64,000 nucleotides of DNA from Leifsonia sp. C5G2 (GCF_013359685.1 NZ_JABFMV010000011.1:100727-164726), one strand, 5' to 3'. Counted from the first letter of the stretch, positions 38,436 to 47,496 are shown. Notes: generated by a model from the sequence alone, not told the origin. Translations and numbers: made by a program.

Positions 38436-39265
38436 CCGCATCCCCCAACCCACTGCTGAGCGTCGAGGACCTGGTGGTCGACTACGGCCAGCGCCGCGGC
38501 AGCTTCCGGGCGCTGAAGGAGGTGTCGATCGAGGTCGGAGCGGGCGAATGCGTCGGCCTCGTCGGCGAGTCGGGGTCGGGCAAGTCGACCCTGGGCAAGG
38601 CGATCCTCGGACTGGTCCCCGTCGCCTCCGGTCGCATCGTCTTCGACGGGCAGGACATCACCCGGGCGAGCGGTGCCGCGCGGCGTGCCCTCGCCTCCAG
38701 CATCCAGGTCGTGTTCCAGGATCCGTACGGGTCGCTGAACCCGGCCATGACCGTCGGCGACATCCTCGCCGAGCCGCTCACCATGGCGGGGGCAGGGCGC
38801 CGAGCCGCCCGCGCCACCGTCGCGGAGATGCTCGACCGGGTCAAGCTGCCCTCGGGCGTCGTCGACAGGTACCCCAAGGAGTTCTCCGGAGGACAGCGGC
38901 AGCGCATCGCGATCGCACGCGCCCTGGTCCGGAAGCCCCGCCTGATCGTCTGCGACGAACCGGTGAGCGCACTCGACCTGACGACGCAGGCGACCATCAT
39001 CGACCTGCTGCTGGAGCTGCAGCGCGACACCGGGGTCTCGTACCTGTTCGTCTCGCACGACCTGGGCGTCGTCCGCCGCATCTGTCACCGCGTCGCCGTC
39101 ATGTACCGCGGCGAGATCGTGGAGACCGGCGACGGCGAGCAGGTCACACGTGCTCCGCAGCATCCCTATTCGCAGCGCCTGCTGATGGCCTCGCCCATCG
39201 CCGACCCGGCCCGTCAGGCCGAGCGCCGCGCCGCCTGGCTGAAGCTGCGCGAGCGGGCGGCGTGA
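38432..39265 (+). CDS. ABC importer ATPase, DppF type
   Basis: The 277-residue ATPase starts at GTG 38432, overlapping the previous stop. Walker A is GESGSGKSTLGK (about residue 45), the Q-loop VFQDPYGSLNPAM, the signature FSGGQRQRIAIARAL (about 150) and Walker B LIVCDEPVSALD. The oligopeptide-transporter C-terminus (APQHPYSQRLLMASPI) is present. It works with the fused ATPase to power uptake. Confidence 0.88.
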   Translation: MTASPNPLLSVEDLVVDYGQRRGSFRALKEVSIEVGAGECVGLVGESGSGKSTLGKAILGLVPVASGRIVFDGQDITRASGAARRALASSIQVVFQDPYGSLNPAMTVGDILAEPLTMAGAGRRAARATVAEMLDRVKLPSGVVDRYPKEFSGGQRQRIAIARALVRKPRLIVCDEPVSALDLTTQATIIDLLLELQRDTGVSYLFVSHDLGVVRRICHRVAVMYRGEIVETGDGEQVTRAPQHPYSQRLLMASPIADPARQAERRAAWLKLRERAA

Positions 39266-39312
39266 GGGGTCGGCACGCGGGCGGGCTGGAGATGTGGATG
39301 AGGATGCGGCAC

Positions 39313-39334
39313 GATGTAGGTACGTAGCTACATC
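39313..39334. promoter_or_regulatory. Palindromic operator of the Phd-PIN module
   Basis: The 22-bp near-palindrome has arms GATGTAG and CTACATC around GTACGTAG. It lies just before the ribosome-binding site (GGAGGG) of the antitoxin and is the expected autoregulation site. Confidence 0.6.
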
Positions 39335-39343
39335 GGAGGGCGA

Positions 39344-39589
39344 ATGGCGATCATCACGGCGCGCGAGTTCAACCACGACGTCTCGTCCGCCAAACGGGCC
39401 GCGGCCGACGAGCCGCTCATCATCACCGACCGCGGAAAGCCTTCGTTCGTCCTCCTCACCTACGACGAGTATTCGCGCCTGACCGGGGAGCTGCCCAACG
39501 TCGTCGACGCCTTGCGGCAGGACCTCCGCGGCGACTTCGACTTCGAGTTCCCCCGTGCGCTGCTCGGCGCGCGCAAGGTCGACCTGTGA
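39344..39589 (+). CDS. Phd/YefM-type antitoxin
   Basis: The 81-residue protein has the Phd/YefM N-terminal DNA-binding fold (AREFNHDVSSAKRAAADEPLIITDRGKPSFVLLTYDEYSRL, about residues 6-46). A disordered acidic toxin-binding tail follows. The toxin GTG overlaps its stop, so the two are translationally coupled. The pair is a type II toxin-antitoxin module between the transporter and aldehyde dehydrogenase genes. Confidence 0.85.
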   Translation: MAIITAREFNHDVSSAKRAAADEPLIITDRGKPSFVLLTYDEYSRLTGELPNVVDALRQDLRGDFDFEFPRALLGARKVDL

Positions 39590-40005
39590 AGTGGCTGCTC
39601 GACACGGTGACGCTCTCCGCCACGCGGAGACCAGATCGCGCCGAGCCGTCCGTCGTCCGCTGGCTGGAGCGGCAGAACCCGTTCTCGCTCTACCTGTCGG
39701 CGATCACGGTCTTCGAGATCGAACTCGGGACCGCACGCAAGGAACACACCGACCCGCAGCAGGGGGCTGACCTCCGGCGCTGGGTCGACGACGTGTACTC
39801 GGTGTTCTCCGACCGCATCCTCCCGGTGGACCACGAGGTCGCCGGTGTCGCGGCTGGGTACCACGTGCCCGATCCGCGTCCCGAACGGGACGCGCTCATC
39901 GCCGCTACGGCGGAGGTCGGCAAGCTGTCCGTGGTGACGCGCAACGTCCGGGACTTCGAGCCGTTCGGCGTCCCGCTGTTCGACCCTTGGTCGATCGGGC
40001 GCTGA
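39586..40005 (+). CDS. PIN-domain ribonuclease toxin (VapC type)
   Basis: The 139-residue PIN protein starts at GTG 39586. Acidic Mg2+-binding residues are seen in WLLDTVTLSAT (Asp about 6), ITVFEIELG (Glu about 44) and PERDALIAATA (Asp about 106), with the final VVTRNVRDFEPFGVPLFDPW typical of VapC. It should cleave RNA, tRNA in known VapCs, when free of the antitoxin. A shared terminator separates it from the convergent aldehyde dehydrogenase. Confidence 0.85.
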   Translation: MKWLLDTVTLSATRRPDRAEPSVVRWLERQNPFSLYLSAITVFEIELGTARKEHTDPQQGADLRRWVDDVYSVFSDRILPVDHEVAGVAAGYHVPDPRPERDALIAATAEVGKLSVVTRNVRDFEPFGVPLFDPWSIGR

Positions 40006-40020
40006 ACCCCCCCCACGAGA

Positions 40021-40052
40021 AAGCGCTCCGACCCTGCCGGGCCGGAGCGCTT
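40021..40052. terminator. Bidirectional terminator
   Basis: Perfect 10-bp arms AAGCGCTCCG / CGGAGCGCTT with a 12-nt loop stand between the convergent toxin and aldehyde dehydrogenase genes. Confidence 0.8.
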
Positions 40053-40067
40053 GCGTGTGGGCCGCGC

Positions 40068-41507
40068 TCAGTAGTGGAGCCAGACCGACTTGAGCTCGGT
40101 GTAGGCGTCGATCGCCCACGGACCCATCTCGCGGCCCCAGCCCGAGGCCTTGTAGCCGCCCCAGGGGGCGGCCATGTCGGGGATCGAGGGCATGTTGACG
40201 AACACAGCCCCCGCGCGGATGCCGTTCGCCAGGCGCTGGGAGGTGGCGATGTCCTTCGTCCAGATCGTCGCCGCCAGGCCGTACTCGGTGTCGTTCGCGC
40301 GGGCGACGATCGCATCCAGCTCGTCGCCGTCCTCGTAGGAGGTGATGGAGAGCACCGGGCCGAAGATCTCGTCGCGCATGATCGTCATGTCGTCGGTCAC
40401 GCCGGCGAACACGGTCGGCGTGAAGAAGTAGCCGTCGCGGTCGGCGCGCACGCCGCCGGTGACCACCTCGGCGCCCTGCTCGCGGCCGGCGGCGACCAAG
40501 CGCTCCACGTGGCCGAGGTGCTTCTCGGAGACGAGCGGACCCAGGTCGGTGCCCTCCTCCAGACCGTTGCCCAGCCGCAGGCCGCTGACGCCGGCGGCGA
40601 GCTTGTCTACGAACTCGGCCTCGCGCTTCTTGTCCACGTAGAAGCGCGTGTACGCCGCGCAGACCTGGCCCGAGTTCAGGATGCTGCCCTGGATGTTGCC
40701 GAGGACGGCCGCATCGATGTCGGCGTCCGCGGCGATGATCGACGGCGCCTTGCCGCCGAGCTCCAGCGTCAGCCGCTTCAGGTTGGAGTTCGCGCTGGCG
40801 TGCGTGATGATCCTGCCGACCGCTGTCGAACCGGTGTACGACAGGTGGTCGACGTCGAGGTGCTCCGCGAGCATCGCGCCGACCGATCCGTCGCCGGTGA
40901 CGAGGTTCACCACGCCGTCCGGGATGCCGGCCTCACGGCACAGCTCCACCAGGCGAATGCTCGTCAGCGGGGTCACCTCGCTCGGCTTGATCACGACCGT
41001 GTTGCCGGTGGCGAGCGCCGGGGCCAGCTTCCAGGCCAGGATCATCAGCGGGAAGTTCCACGGCGTGATCAGCGCGTTGACGCCGACCGGCTCCCGGCGC
41101 GTGTAGTGCAGGGTGTCCGGGAACGACACCGGGTTGACGGTGCCCTGGATCTTGGTCACCCAGCCGGCGTAGTAGCGGAAGTGCTCGGCGGCTCCGGTGA
41201 CGCTGACCATCCTGGAGATGCCGAGCGGCTGCCCCTGGTCGCGGGTCTCCAGCGCCGCCAGCTCGTCGTGGTGCAGGTCGATCAGGTCGGCGAGGCGGAA
41301 CAGCAGCGCGGCCCGCTGCACGGGGAGGAGCCCGGCCCACTCGGCGCGGCCGAGCGCCGCCCGCGCGGCGGCGACCGCGGCATCCACGTCGGCGAGGGCC
41401 GCCGTTCCGACCTCCTCGATGACCTGCTCGGTGGCGGGGTCGACGGTGGGGATGGCGCCGCCGGACGCCTCCGTCCACTCGCCGTCGATGAACAACTTGG
41501 TGGCCAC
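40068..41507 (-). CDS. NAD(P)-dependent aldehyde dehydrogenase (aryl/alkyl aldehyde type)
   Basis: The GTG at 41507 (VATKLFIDGEW, AGGAGC upstream) gives 479 residues. The cofactor block is ITPWNFPLMILAWKLAPALATGNTVV. Catalytic Glu is in TLELGGKAPSII (about residue 251) and Cys in LNSGQVCAAYTRFYV (about 285). It ends with PWGGYKASGWGREMG. The sequence resembles phenylacetaldehyde/betaine-aldehyde-type dehydrogenases. With a copper amine oxidase and hpa genes nearby it may oxidise hydroxyphenylacetaldehyde to the acid; alternatively it may serve the divergent GMC alcohol oxidase. The 217-bp divergent space upstream (41508-41724) shows no clear signal. Confidence 0.85.
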   Translation of the reverse strand: MATKLFIDGEWTEASGGAIPTVDPATEQVIEEVGTAALADVDAAVAAARAALGRAEWAGLLPVQRAALLFRLADLIDLHHDELAALETRDQGQPLGISRMVSVTGAAEHFRYYAGWVTKIQGTVNPVSFPDTLHYTRREPVGVNALITPWNFPLMILAWKLAPALATGNTVVIKPSEVTPLTSIRLVELCREAGIPDGVVNLVTGDGSVGAMLAEHLDVDHLSYTGSTAVGRIITHASANSNLKRLTLELGGKAPSIIAADADIDAAVLGNIQGSILNSGQVCAAYTRFYVDKKREAEFVDKLAAGVSGLRLGNGLEEGTDLGPLVSEKHLGHVERLVAAGREQGAEVVTGGVRADRDGYFFTPTVFAGVTDDMTIMRDEIFGPVLSITSYEDGDELDAIVARANDTEYGLAATIWTKDIATSQRLANGIRAGAVFVNMPSIPDMAAPWGGYKASGWGREMGPWAIDAYTELKSVWLHY

Positions 41508-41724
41508 TGGGGTGCTCCTTCGCTTGCCCGGGGATGGGGACCCCAGCAGTATCCGCATGGGCCGTCTGCGCCGTCTTGACCGGCAGGGCACGGCCGTTGA
41601 CGATGCGGGAACGTCGCGCGCCCGCGCGTTCTGCGCCCGGGGACGGGCATGCCAGCCTCGACAGCATCCACCGGCGCCCGGCACGGGAACGACGGCGGCG
41701 AAGACGACGAGGACGGGAGAACAC

Positions 41725-43191
41725 ATGGACGTGATCGTGATCGGGGCCGGCTCCGCCGGATCCGTGGTGGCCCGCCGCCTGGCCGACGCCGGCCACGGGG
41801 TGACGGTGCTGGAGGCCGGCGGCGAAGACGCCAACCCGGCCATCCACGACCCGTCGCGCATGGGCGAGCTGTGGCACTCCGCCGACGACTGGGACTACCG
41901 CACGGTGCCGCAGGAGCACGCTGCCGGACGTCGCCTGCACCTGCCGCGGGGCAAGGTGCTCGGCGGGTCGCACGCCCTGAACGCGATGATCTGGGTGCGC
42001 TGCGCGCCGGAGGACTACGACGGCTGGGCCGCGGGCGGCAACGACGGCTGGGCGTGGGACGACGTGCGCGGCATCTTCGAGGAGGCCGAGCAGCTGCTCG
42101 AGGTGACCGACGACTATGCGCTCGACCCCATCCAGGAGTCCATCGTCCAGGCGGCGGTGGAGGAGGGGCTGGAGCGCAACCCGGACTACAACAGCGGCCA
42201 CCTCGACGGCGTCTCGCAGCAGCAGGTCACACTGCGCGACGGCAAGCGCTGGAACACCTACATGGCGTACCTCAAGCCGGTGCGGGACCGCGTGGACGTG
42301 CGCACCGGCTGCTGGGTGCACCGGCTGCTCATCGAGCCGGCCCAGGACGGCCTGCGGGTCGTCGGGGTGGAGTTCGAGCAGGGCGGCGAGCTGCAGCGGC
42401 TGCGCGCCGACGAGGTGGTGCTGTCGGCCGGCGCGCTCGACTCGCCCCGCATCCTGCTGCGGTCGGGGATCGGGCCCGCCGACGAGCTGCGCGCGGTCGG
42501 CATCGAGCCCGTGCACGACCTGCCGGGGGTGGGACGCAACCTGCACGACCACCTGCTGTCGCCGGTGATCTTCACGACGGAGAAGCCGGTCGGGCCGCCG
42601 CGGAAGGGCGTGTCGGTGACGCAGTCGCACCTGTTCTGGCGCAGCCGGCCGGAGCTCCCCGTGCCCGACACGCAGCCCATCCACTTCTCCGTCCCCATGT
42701 ACCAGGAGGACCTCACCGGGCCCGCGGACGGCTTCTCCCTCATGGCGGGGCTCGTCACCCCGAAGGCGCGCGGCAGGCTGACGCTCACCGGACCGGGGCC
42801 GCACGACCCGGTCGCGATCGACCTGGACGCGCTGGGCCATCCGGACGACGTGGCGTCGCTCGCCGCATCGGTGCGCCAGTGCCGCAGCATCGGCCGTCGT
42901 CCGGCGCTCGCCGCGTGGGGCGCCCGCGAGCTGCATCCCGGGCCCGCCGTCTCGGACGACGACCTCGAGGACTACGTGCGCCGTACCGCGATCACGTACC
43001 ACCACCAGGTGGGCACGTGTGCGATGGGCGTGTCCGGCGACGCCGTCGTGACCCCGCGCCTGCGGGTGCACGGGGTGGCGGGCATCACGGTCGCGGACGC
43101 CTCCGTCGTGCCGACCATCACGACCGGCAACACCAACGCGCCCGCCGTCCTCATCGGCGAGCAGGCCGCCCGCTTCCTCCTCGCCCCCTGA
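41725..43191 (+). CDS. GMC-family FAD-dependent alcohol oxidoreductase (choline-dehydrogenase-like)
   Basis: This 488-residue flavoprotein has the FAD motif VIVIGAGSAGSVVARRLADAGHGV at the N-terminus, the GMC signature 1 region PRGKVLGGSHALNAMIWVR (about residues 74-92) and signature 2 GALDSPRILLRSGIG. The catalytic His lies in TYHHQVGTCAMG (about 433) and the C-terminus has TTGNTNAPAVLIGEQAA. It oxidises an alcohol to an aldehyde. The divergently oriented aldehyde dehydrogenase could take the product. The substrate is unknown. Confidence 0.85.
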   Translation: MDVIVIGAGSAGSVVARRLADAGHGVTVLEAGGEDANPAIHDPSRMGELWHSADDWDYRTVPQEHAAGRRLHLPRGKVLGGSHALNAMIWVRCAPEDYDGWAAGGNDGWAWDDVRGIFEEAEQLLEVTDDYALDPIQESIVQAAVEEGLERNPDYNSGHLDGVSQQQVTLRDGKRWNTYMAYLKPVRDRVDVRTGCWVHRLLIEPAQDGLRVVGVEFEQGGELQRLRADEVVLSAGALDSPRILLRSGIGPADELRAVGIEPVHDLPGVGRNLHDHLLSPVIFTTEKPVGPPRKGVSVTQSHLFWRSRPELPVPDTQPIHFSVPMYQEDLTGPADGFSLMAGLVTPKARGRLTLTGPGPHDPVAIDLDALGHPDDVASLAASVRQCRSIGRRPALAAWGARELHPGPAVSDDDLEDYVRRTAITYHHQVGTCAMGVSGDAVVTPRLRVHGVAGITVADASVVPTITTGNTNAPAVLIGEQAARFLLAP

Positions 43192-43206
43192 CCCCGCCCC
43201 AAGCCA

Positions 43207-43265
43207 TCAGCTCCTGAGTTTTTCGACCTGTGACCGGCGTGTCGCTCGAAGAACTTAGGAGCTGA
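43207..43265. terminator. Long hairpin overlapping the MFS stop
   Basis: The 20-bp arms (43207-43226 and 43246-43265) match at 18 positions; the loop is 19 nt. The right arm contains the stop codon of the minus-strand MFS gene, so the hairpin terminates the convergent GMC transcript and the MFS transcript. Confidence 0.7.
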
Positions 43266-44481
43266 CGGCGGAGGCGCTGGGGTGGAGGCGACGGGCGGCG
43301 AGGGCGGCGGCGGTGGCTGCGGCGAGGGAGGCGGCGGCGATGGTGGCGGACATCGCGAGGGGCGAGGCGCCGGCGAGGGCGGCCAGCGGCGCGACGAGCG
43401 GACCGACCGTGAAAGTGACCGTCCCGAGCACGGCGGCGGCCGTCCCGGCGCGCGCGGCGTGGGAGCCCAGCGCCAGCGTGGTGCCGTTCGGGCCGCCGAG
43501 GCCCGACGCGAACAGCCAGAGCGGCAGCGCGATCACCACGCCCGGCAGCCCCCAGCCGAGCAGCACGGCCGCCAGCAGCAGCGCGGCCGCGGCCACCGAC
43601 GCCACCTGCCCGCACACGTAGAGCCGCGCCGGCCCCCCGCGGCGCACCAGCACGCGGCTGAGCTGCGCGCCCAGGAGGTTGGCGAGCGCGTTCCCGGCGA
43701 AGCACAGCGCGAAGAGCTGCGGGCTCAGGCCGAAGCCGTCCTGCAGCACGAAACTGGACATCGACAGGTAGGCGAAGAACGCCGTGCCGCCGGCCGCCGC
43801 CGCGATGACCATCAGCACGAAGACCGGGTCGCGCATCAGCGAGCCGAAGTGCGCGCGGAGCACCCGCATCCCGCCGCCGTGCCGTGCCGCTGCGGGCAGC
43901 GTCTCGCGCAGCCCGAACAGGGCGAGCAGGAAGAGCGCACCGCCGACCCCCGCGAGCACCAGGAACACGCCGCGCCAGTCGACGACCAGCGCCAGCGCCC
44001 CGCCCGCGACCGGGGCGACGATCGGCGCCGACGCGCTCACCAGCGTGAGCAGCGACAGCATCCGCGACAGGTCGGCGCCGCTGTACAGGTCGCGCGCCAC
44101 CGCCATCGTGATGACCAGCCCGGCCGACCCGGCGAGCCCTTGCAGGAGGCGCGCCACCAGGAGCGCCTCCACCGTCGGCGAGAACACGCAGGCCAGCGAG
44201 AACAGGGTGAACAGCGCAACGCCGACCAGCAGCGGCCGGCGGCGTCCGAACCGGTCGGAGAGGGGACCGGCGACGAGTTGCCCCACCCCGAGTCCCACCA
44301 TGCACACCGACATGGTGAGCTGCGCCATCGCGTCGCTGGTGTGCAGCGACGACGCCAGCTGCGGCAGCCGAGGGAGGTACAGGTCCATCGACAGCGGTCC
44401 GAACGCCTCGAGGACCCCCAGCACCAGGATGCTGCGCCGCACGCTCATCAGCGGGGGCGCCACGGCGGCGGTGGCGGTCAC
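43255..44481 (-). CDS. MFS exporter, Bcr/CflA type (12 TM)
   Basis: The 408-residue protein starts at GTG 44481, overlapping the previous stop (GTGA); an internal ATG at 44448 is an alternative. The first helix carries LEAFGPLSMDLYLPRLPQLA, the Bcr/CflA (DHA1) hallmark. Motif A is GPLSDRFGRRRPLLVG (about residue 72) and motif C-like SAPIVAPVAGGALA (about 140). It is the last gene of the five-gene minus operon that starts at 48606, so it may export a pathway intermediate or toxic substrate. Confidence 0.85.
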   Translation of the reverse strand: MTATAAVAPPLMSVRRSILVLGVLEAFGPLSMDLYLPRLPQLASSLHTSDAMAQLTMSVCMVGLGVGQLVAGPLSDRFGRRRPLLVGVALFTLFSLACVFSPTVEALLVARLLQGLAGSAGLVITMAVARDLYSGADLSRMLSLLTLVSASAPIVAPVAGGALALVVDWRGVFLVLAGVGGALFLLALFGLRETLPAAARHGGGMRVLRAHFGSLMRDPVFVLMVIAAAAGGTAFFAYLSMSSFVLQDGFGLSPQLFALCFAGNALANLLGAQLSRVLVRRGGPARLYVCGQVASVAAAALLLAAVLLGWGLPGVVIALPLWLFASGLGGPNGTTLALGSHAARAGTAAAVLGTVTFTVGPLVAPLAALAGASPLAMSATIAAASLAAATAAALAARRLHPSASAVSS

Positions 44482-45494
44482 GGCAGCCGCAGCGTGCGGC
44501 GCACCCAGCTGTCCCGGGCGTCGACCGCGGCGCGCGAGACGACGGCCCCGGGGGAGAAGCCGGAGAAGCCGTGGTACGCCCCGCTCCAGACATGCAGCTC
44601 GGCGGAGCCGCCCGCGGCCCAGATGCGCGAGGCGTAGGCGGTCGCCTCGTCGCGGAACACCTCGGCCGCTCCCACCTCGATGTACGCGGGCGGGAGGCCG
44701 GAGAGATCGGCGGCGCGTCCCGGGACCGCGTACGGCGAGACGTCGTCGCCGAACCGGTCGGGGCCGAGGATGGCATCCCACGCGGTGTCGTTGTTGTTGC
44801 GGTCCCACGCGCCGAGGCCGTCGTACTGGCGACTCGACGGACTCTCGTTGCGGTCGTCGAGCATCGGGCAGTTCAGCAGCTGCCCGGCGAGCCGCGGACC
44901 GCCCCGGTCGCGCGCGAGCAGGGCAACTGCGGCGGAGAGGCCGCCGCCGGCGCTCGCGCCGGACACCAGCAGGCGGTCCGGGTCGACGCCGAGCCCGGCC
45001 GCGTGCGCGGCGAACCACAGCAGCGCGGCGTAGCAGTCCTCCGCGGCGGCGGTCCCGCGCGCGGTCTCGCCCATGGCGTCCCTGGCCTCCGGGTGCAGGC
45101 GGTACTCGACGGCCACGCCGACGATCCCGTGACGGACGGCCAGATCGATCAGCTCGCCGGTGCCGAAGAAGCGCGTCCCCAGCACCTGGCCGCCGCCGTG
45201 GATGCCGAGCACCCCGGGAACACGGGCGCTGGAGGCATCGTGGCCGGCCGGCCGGACGACGGTGACGGCGACCTCCGGGCTGCCGTGCGGCCCCGGGACG
45301 AGCAGGTCCTCCCACTCCACCGCCCTGCCTGCCGCCTGCTGCTCCATCGACGGGATGATCGTCGCGAAGTGGGCGCGGTTCTCCAGGATGGTGTGCGCTC
45401 GCAGCGGGATGCCCTCCACCTGGTCGAGGAAGGCGGCGAGCCCGTCCGTCAGCTCCGGGTCGTACGGCACCGGCCGGGGTGCGCCGGTCGTCAC
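44478..45494 (-). CDS. HSL-family alpha/beta hydrolase (esterase), paralogue 1
   Basis: The GTG at 45494 overlaps the previous stop (GTGA) and gives 338 residues. The hormone-sensitive-lipase family oxyanion motif is IHGGGQVLG (about residue 91), the nucleophile Ser lies in VSGASAGGGLSAAVALLARD (about 170), Asp in YIEVGAAEVFRDEA (about 273) and His in WSGAYHGFSGF (about 301). It closely resembles the next gene, so the two arose by tandem duplication. It probably hydrolyses a carboxylic ester or amide in the same pathway. Confidence 0.86.
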   Translation of the reverse strand: MTTGAPRPVPYDPELTDGLAAFLDQVEGIPLRAHTILENRAHFATIIPSMEQQAAGRAVEWEDLLVPGPHGSPEVAVTVVRPAGHDASSARVPGVLGIHGGGQVLGTRFFGTGELIDLAVRHGIVGVAVEYRLHPEARDAMGETARGTAAAEDCYAALLWFAAHAAGLGVDPDRLLVSGASAGGGLSAAVALLARDRGGPRLAGQLLNCPMLDDRNESPSSRQYDGLGAWDRNNNDTAWDAILGPDRFGDDVSPYAVPGRAADLSGLPPAYIEVGAAEVFRDEATAYASRIWAAGGSAELHVWSGAYHGFSGFSPGAVVSRAAVDARDSWVRRTLRLP

Positions 45495-46474
45495 CGGAGC
45501 TCCAGGATGCGCCGCAGCCACGAGTGGCGGGCGTCGAGCGCCGCGCGGGTCAGCTCGCTCCCGGGTGCGTACATGTCGAAGCCGTGGAAGCCTCCCGACC
45601 AGACGTGCAACTCGGCCTGACCGCCGACGGCCCAGATGCGGGAGGCGTACTCGACGTCCTCGTCGCGGAACGGCTCGGCGGCGCCGACCTCGATGTAGGC
45701 GTGCGGCAGCCCGGACAGGTCATCGGCCCGCGAGGGCGCCGCGTACTGCGGGGCCCGGTCGCTGAAGGCGAGCTCGTCGCCGAGCACGCACTCCCACGCG
45801 AGCAGGTTGGCCTCGCGCGTCCACGTGCCGATGCCGGCGTACTGGTGGCTGGAGACCGTGGTGTTGGTGTTGTCGATCATCGGGCACAGCAGCAGCTGCC
45901 CGGCGAGCGCGGGACCGCCCCGGTCGCGCGCGAGCAGCGCGACCGCGGCCGAGAAGCCGCCGCCGGCGCTGCCGCCCATCACCACGATCCGCTCGGGGTC
46001 GGCCCCGAGCTCTGCGGCGTGCTCCGCCAGCCACACCAGCCCGGCGTAGCAGTCCTCCACGCCGGCGGGGTAGGGGTTCTCGGGCGCGAGCCGGTACTCG
46101 ACGTTGACGGCGACGACGCCGAGCTCGTCCACCAGCTGCACCAGGCGGCCGGTCTCCCAGCTGCGGTGGCCGACGATCATCCCGCCGCCGTGGATGTTGT
46201 AGAGCACCGGCAGCGCCGGCCGCGTCGCATCGTGGCCGCGCGGGGTGAGGATCGTGACCTCCAGGTCGGGGGCGCCCGCCGGACCCGGGATGACCCGGTC
46301 CTCCGCGTCGATCGGGAGGGCGCCGATCACCTCGGCGGCCGACGGGAACAGCGTGGCTGCGCCGGGGCGGGTCGCGGGGAGGCTCTCGCGGCTGAGCGGC
46401 GGCTGCGGGTCGGCCGCCATGGCGTCGAGCACCGGTGCGATGTCGGGGTCGAAGGGGACGGGGACGACGGTCAT
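45491..46474 (-). CDS. HSL-family alpha/beta hydrolase (esterase), paralogue 2
   Basis: The 327-residue HSL-type hydrolase has HGGGMIVGHRSWETG (about residues 90-104), nucleophile VMGGSAGGGFSAAVALLARD (about 165), acid in YIEVGAAEPFRDED and His in WSGGFHGFDMYAPGS. The block ALLARDRGGPALAGQLL is nearly identical in its neighbour. The operon position is third, 46 nt after the AKR-like gene. Substrate unknown. Confidence 0.86.
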   Translation of the reverse strand: MTVVPVPFDPDIAPVLDAMAADPQPPLSRESLPATRPGAATLFPSAAEVIGALPIDAEDRVIPGPAGAPDLEVTILTPRGHDATRPALPVLYNIHGGGMIVGHRSWETGRLVQLVDELGVVAVNVEYRLAPENPYPAGVEDCYAGLVWLAEHAAELGADPERIVVMGGSAGGGFSAAVALLARDRGGPALAGQLLLCPMIDNTNTTVSSHQYAGIGTWTREANLLAWECVLGDELAFSDRAPQYAAPSRADDLSGLPHAYIEVGAAEPFRDEDVEYASRIWAVGGQAELHVWSGGFHGFDMYAPGSELTRAALDARHSWLRRILELR

Positions 46475-46520
46475 GATGCTCCTTGTCGTGGTCTGCTGTT
46501 GCGGGACGCGTTCCTGCGGC

Positions 46521-47483
46521 TCAGGGGCCGGCCGGGTCGACGACGCCGCGGTCGGCCCAGAACGGCTCGACGCGGGCGCGCAGCGTCTCGGCGCCGACGC
46601 GCTCGACGAGGTCGACCGCGGCGAGGTTGCTCGTCAGCTGCTCCAGGCGGCTGGCGCCGAACAGGGTGGTGGCGGTGGCCGGGTGGGTGAGGGTGAAGGC
46701 GACGGCCAGCTGTGCCGGGGTGGTGTCCAGCTCGGCCGCGAGGGCCGCGAAGGCGGGCACGTCGGCGACGATGCGGTCGCGGATCCCGCCCGGGTCGCGG
46801 CCCACCTCGCGCCCCGGCGAGACGTTGCCGGCGAGGATGCCGCCCTCCATCACGTCGGAGGCCTGCATCGAGAGCCCCTGCTCGAAGAGGCGGGCGAACG
46901 GCTCCCCGTCGGGGATCGACCGCCGGGCGACGCTGTACTTCAGCTGGGCGACCTGCGGGCCGGGGACGCCTTCCTCTGCGGCGATGTCGATGAGCGCCTG
47001 GATGGCGGCGGCGGACCAGTTGTTCACACCCCAGGCCCGGATGAGCCCGGCCTCGGTGAGCCCGGCGAGGTCGAGCACGAGGTCGCGCAGCTGCAGGTCG
47101 TGGCGGCGGAGGTCGCCGAGGATGACGAGGTCGGCGTAGTCCGCGCCGACGCGGAACAGGGCGTTCTCCAGCTGCGGGCGGAACCCTCCTTCGCCGTAGC
47201 CCTCCAGCCACAGCTTCTCGGACAGCAGGTAGCTGTCGCGTGCGAGACCTGCGGCGCGGACGATGGCCGAGAACAGCACGTCCGTGAAGACCGGCGGCTG
47301 CATGCCGCGGAAGCCGTAGACCCCGACGTCGAACAGGGTGATGCCGTGCTCGACCGCGGTGGAGACGAGCTCGACGGCGTCGGCGAAGTCCATCCGGTCG
47401 TAGGTGTGCCACGAGCCGAGCGACAGGACGCCCGTGCGCAGGCCGGAGCGGCCGATCGGGCGGGTGGGGATGGTGGTGGTCAT
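46521..47483 (-). CDS. Aldo/keto-reductase-like protein lacking the catalytic His, paralogue 1
   Basis: The 320-residue protein has the AKR barrel with GRSGLRTGVLSLGSWHTYDRM at the start, FDVGVYGF, LLSEKLWLEGY (Lys) and the Rossmann-like C-terminal GASRLEQLTSNLAAVDL. Asp and Lys of the AKR tetrad are visible. The Asp-to-Tyr spacing is one residue short (D-V-G-V-Y), and the usual His after the fourth strand (LIHW) is replaced by GD in DLVILGDLRRHD. The same changes occur in the paralogue at 51.5 kb. Activity as a classical carbonyl reductase is therefore doubtful. It is second in the five-gene operon. Confidence 0.78.
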   Translation of the reverse strand: MTTTIPTRPIGRSGLRTGVLSLGSWHTYDRMDFADAVELVSTAVEHGITLFDVGVYGFRGMQPPVFTDVLFSAIVRAAGLARDSYLLSEKLWLEGYGEGGFRPQLENALFRVGADYADLVILGDLRRHDLQLRDLVLDLAGLTEAGLIRAWGVNNWSAAAIQALIDIAAEEGVPGPQVAQLKYSVARRSIPDGEPFARLFEQGLSMQASDVMEGGILAGNVSPGREVGRDPGGIRDRIVADVPAFAALAAELDTTPAQLAVAFTLTHPATATTLFGASRLEQLTSNLAAVDLVERVGAETLRARVEPFWADRGVVDPAGP

Positions 47484-47496
47484 CGGGATGCTCCTC

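Noticed and set aside
41508..41724. A fifth copy of the GTAGAAWWACC motif in the ALDH/GMC divergent space
   Set aside because: No AT-rich patch or matching half-site is present there, so these two genes may be under other control.
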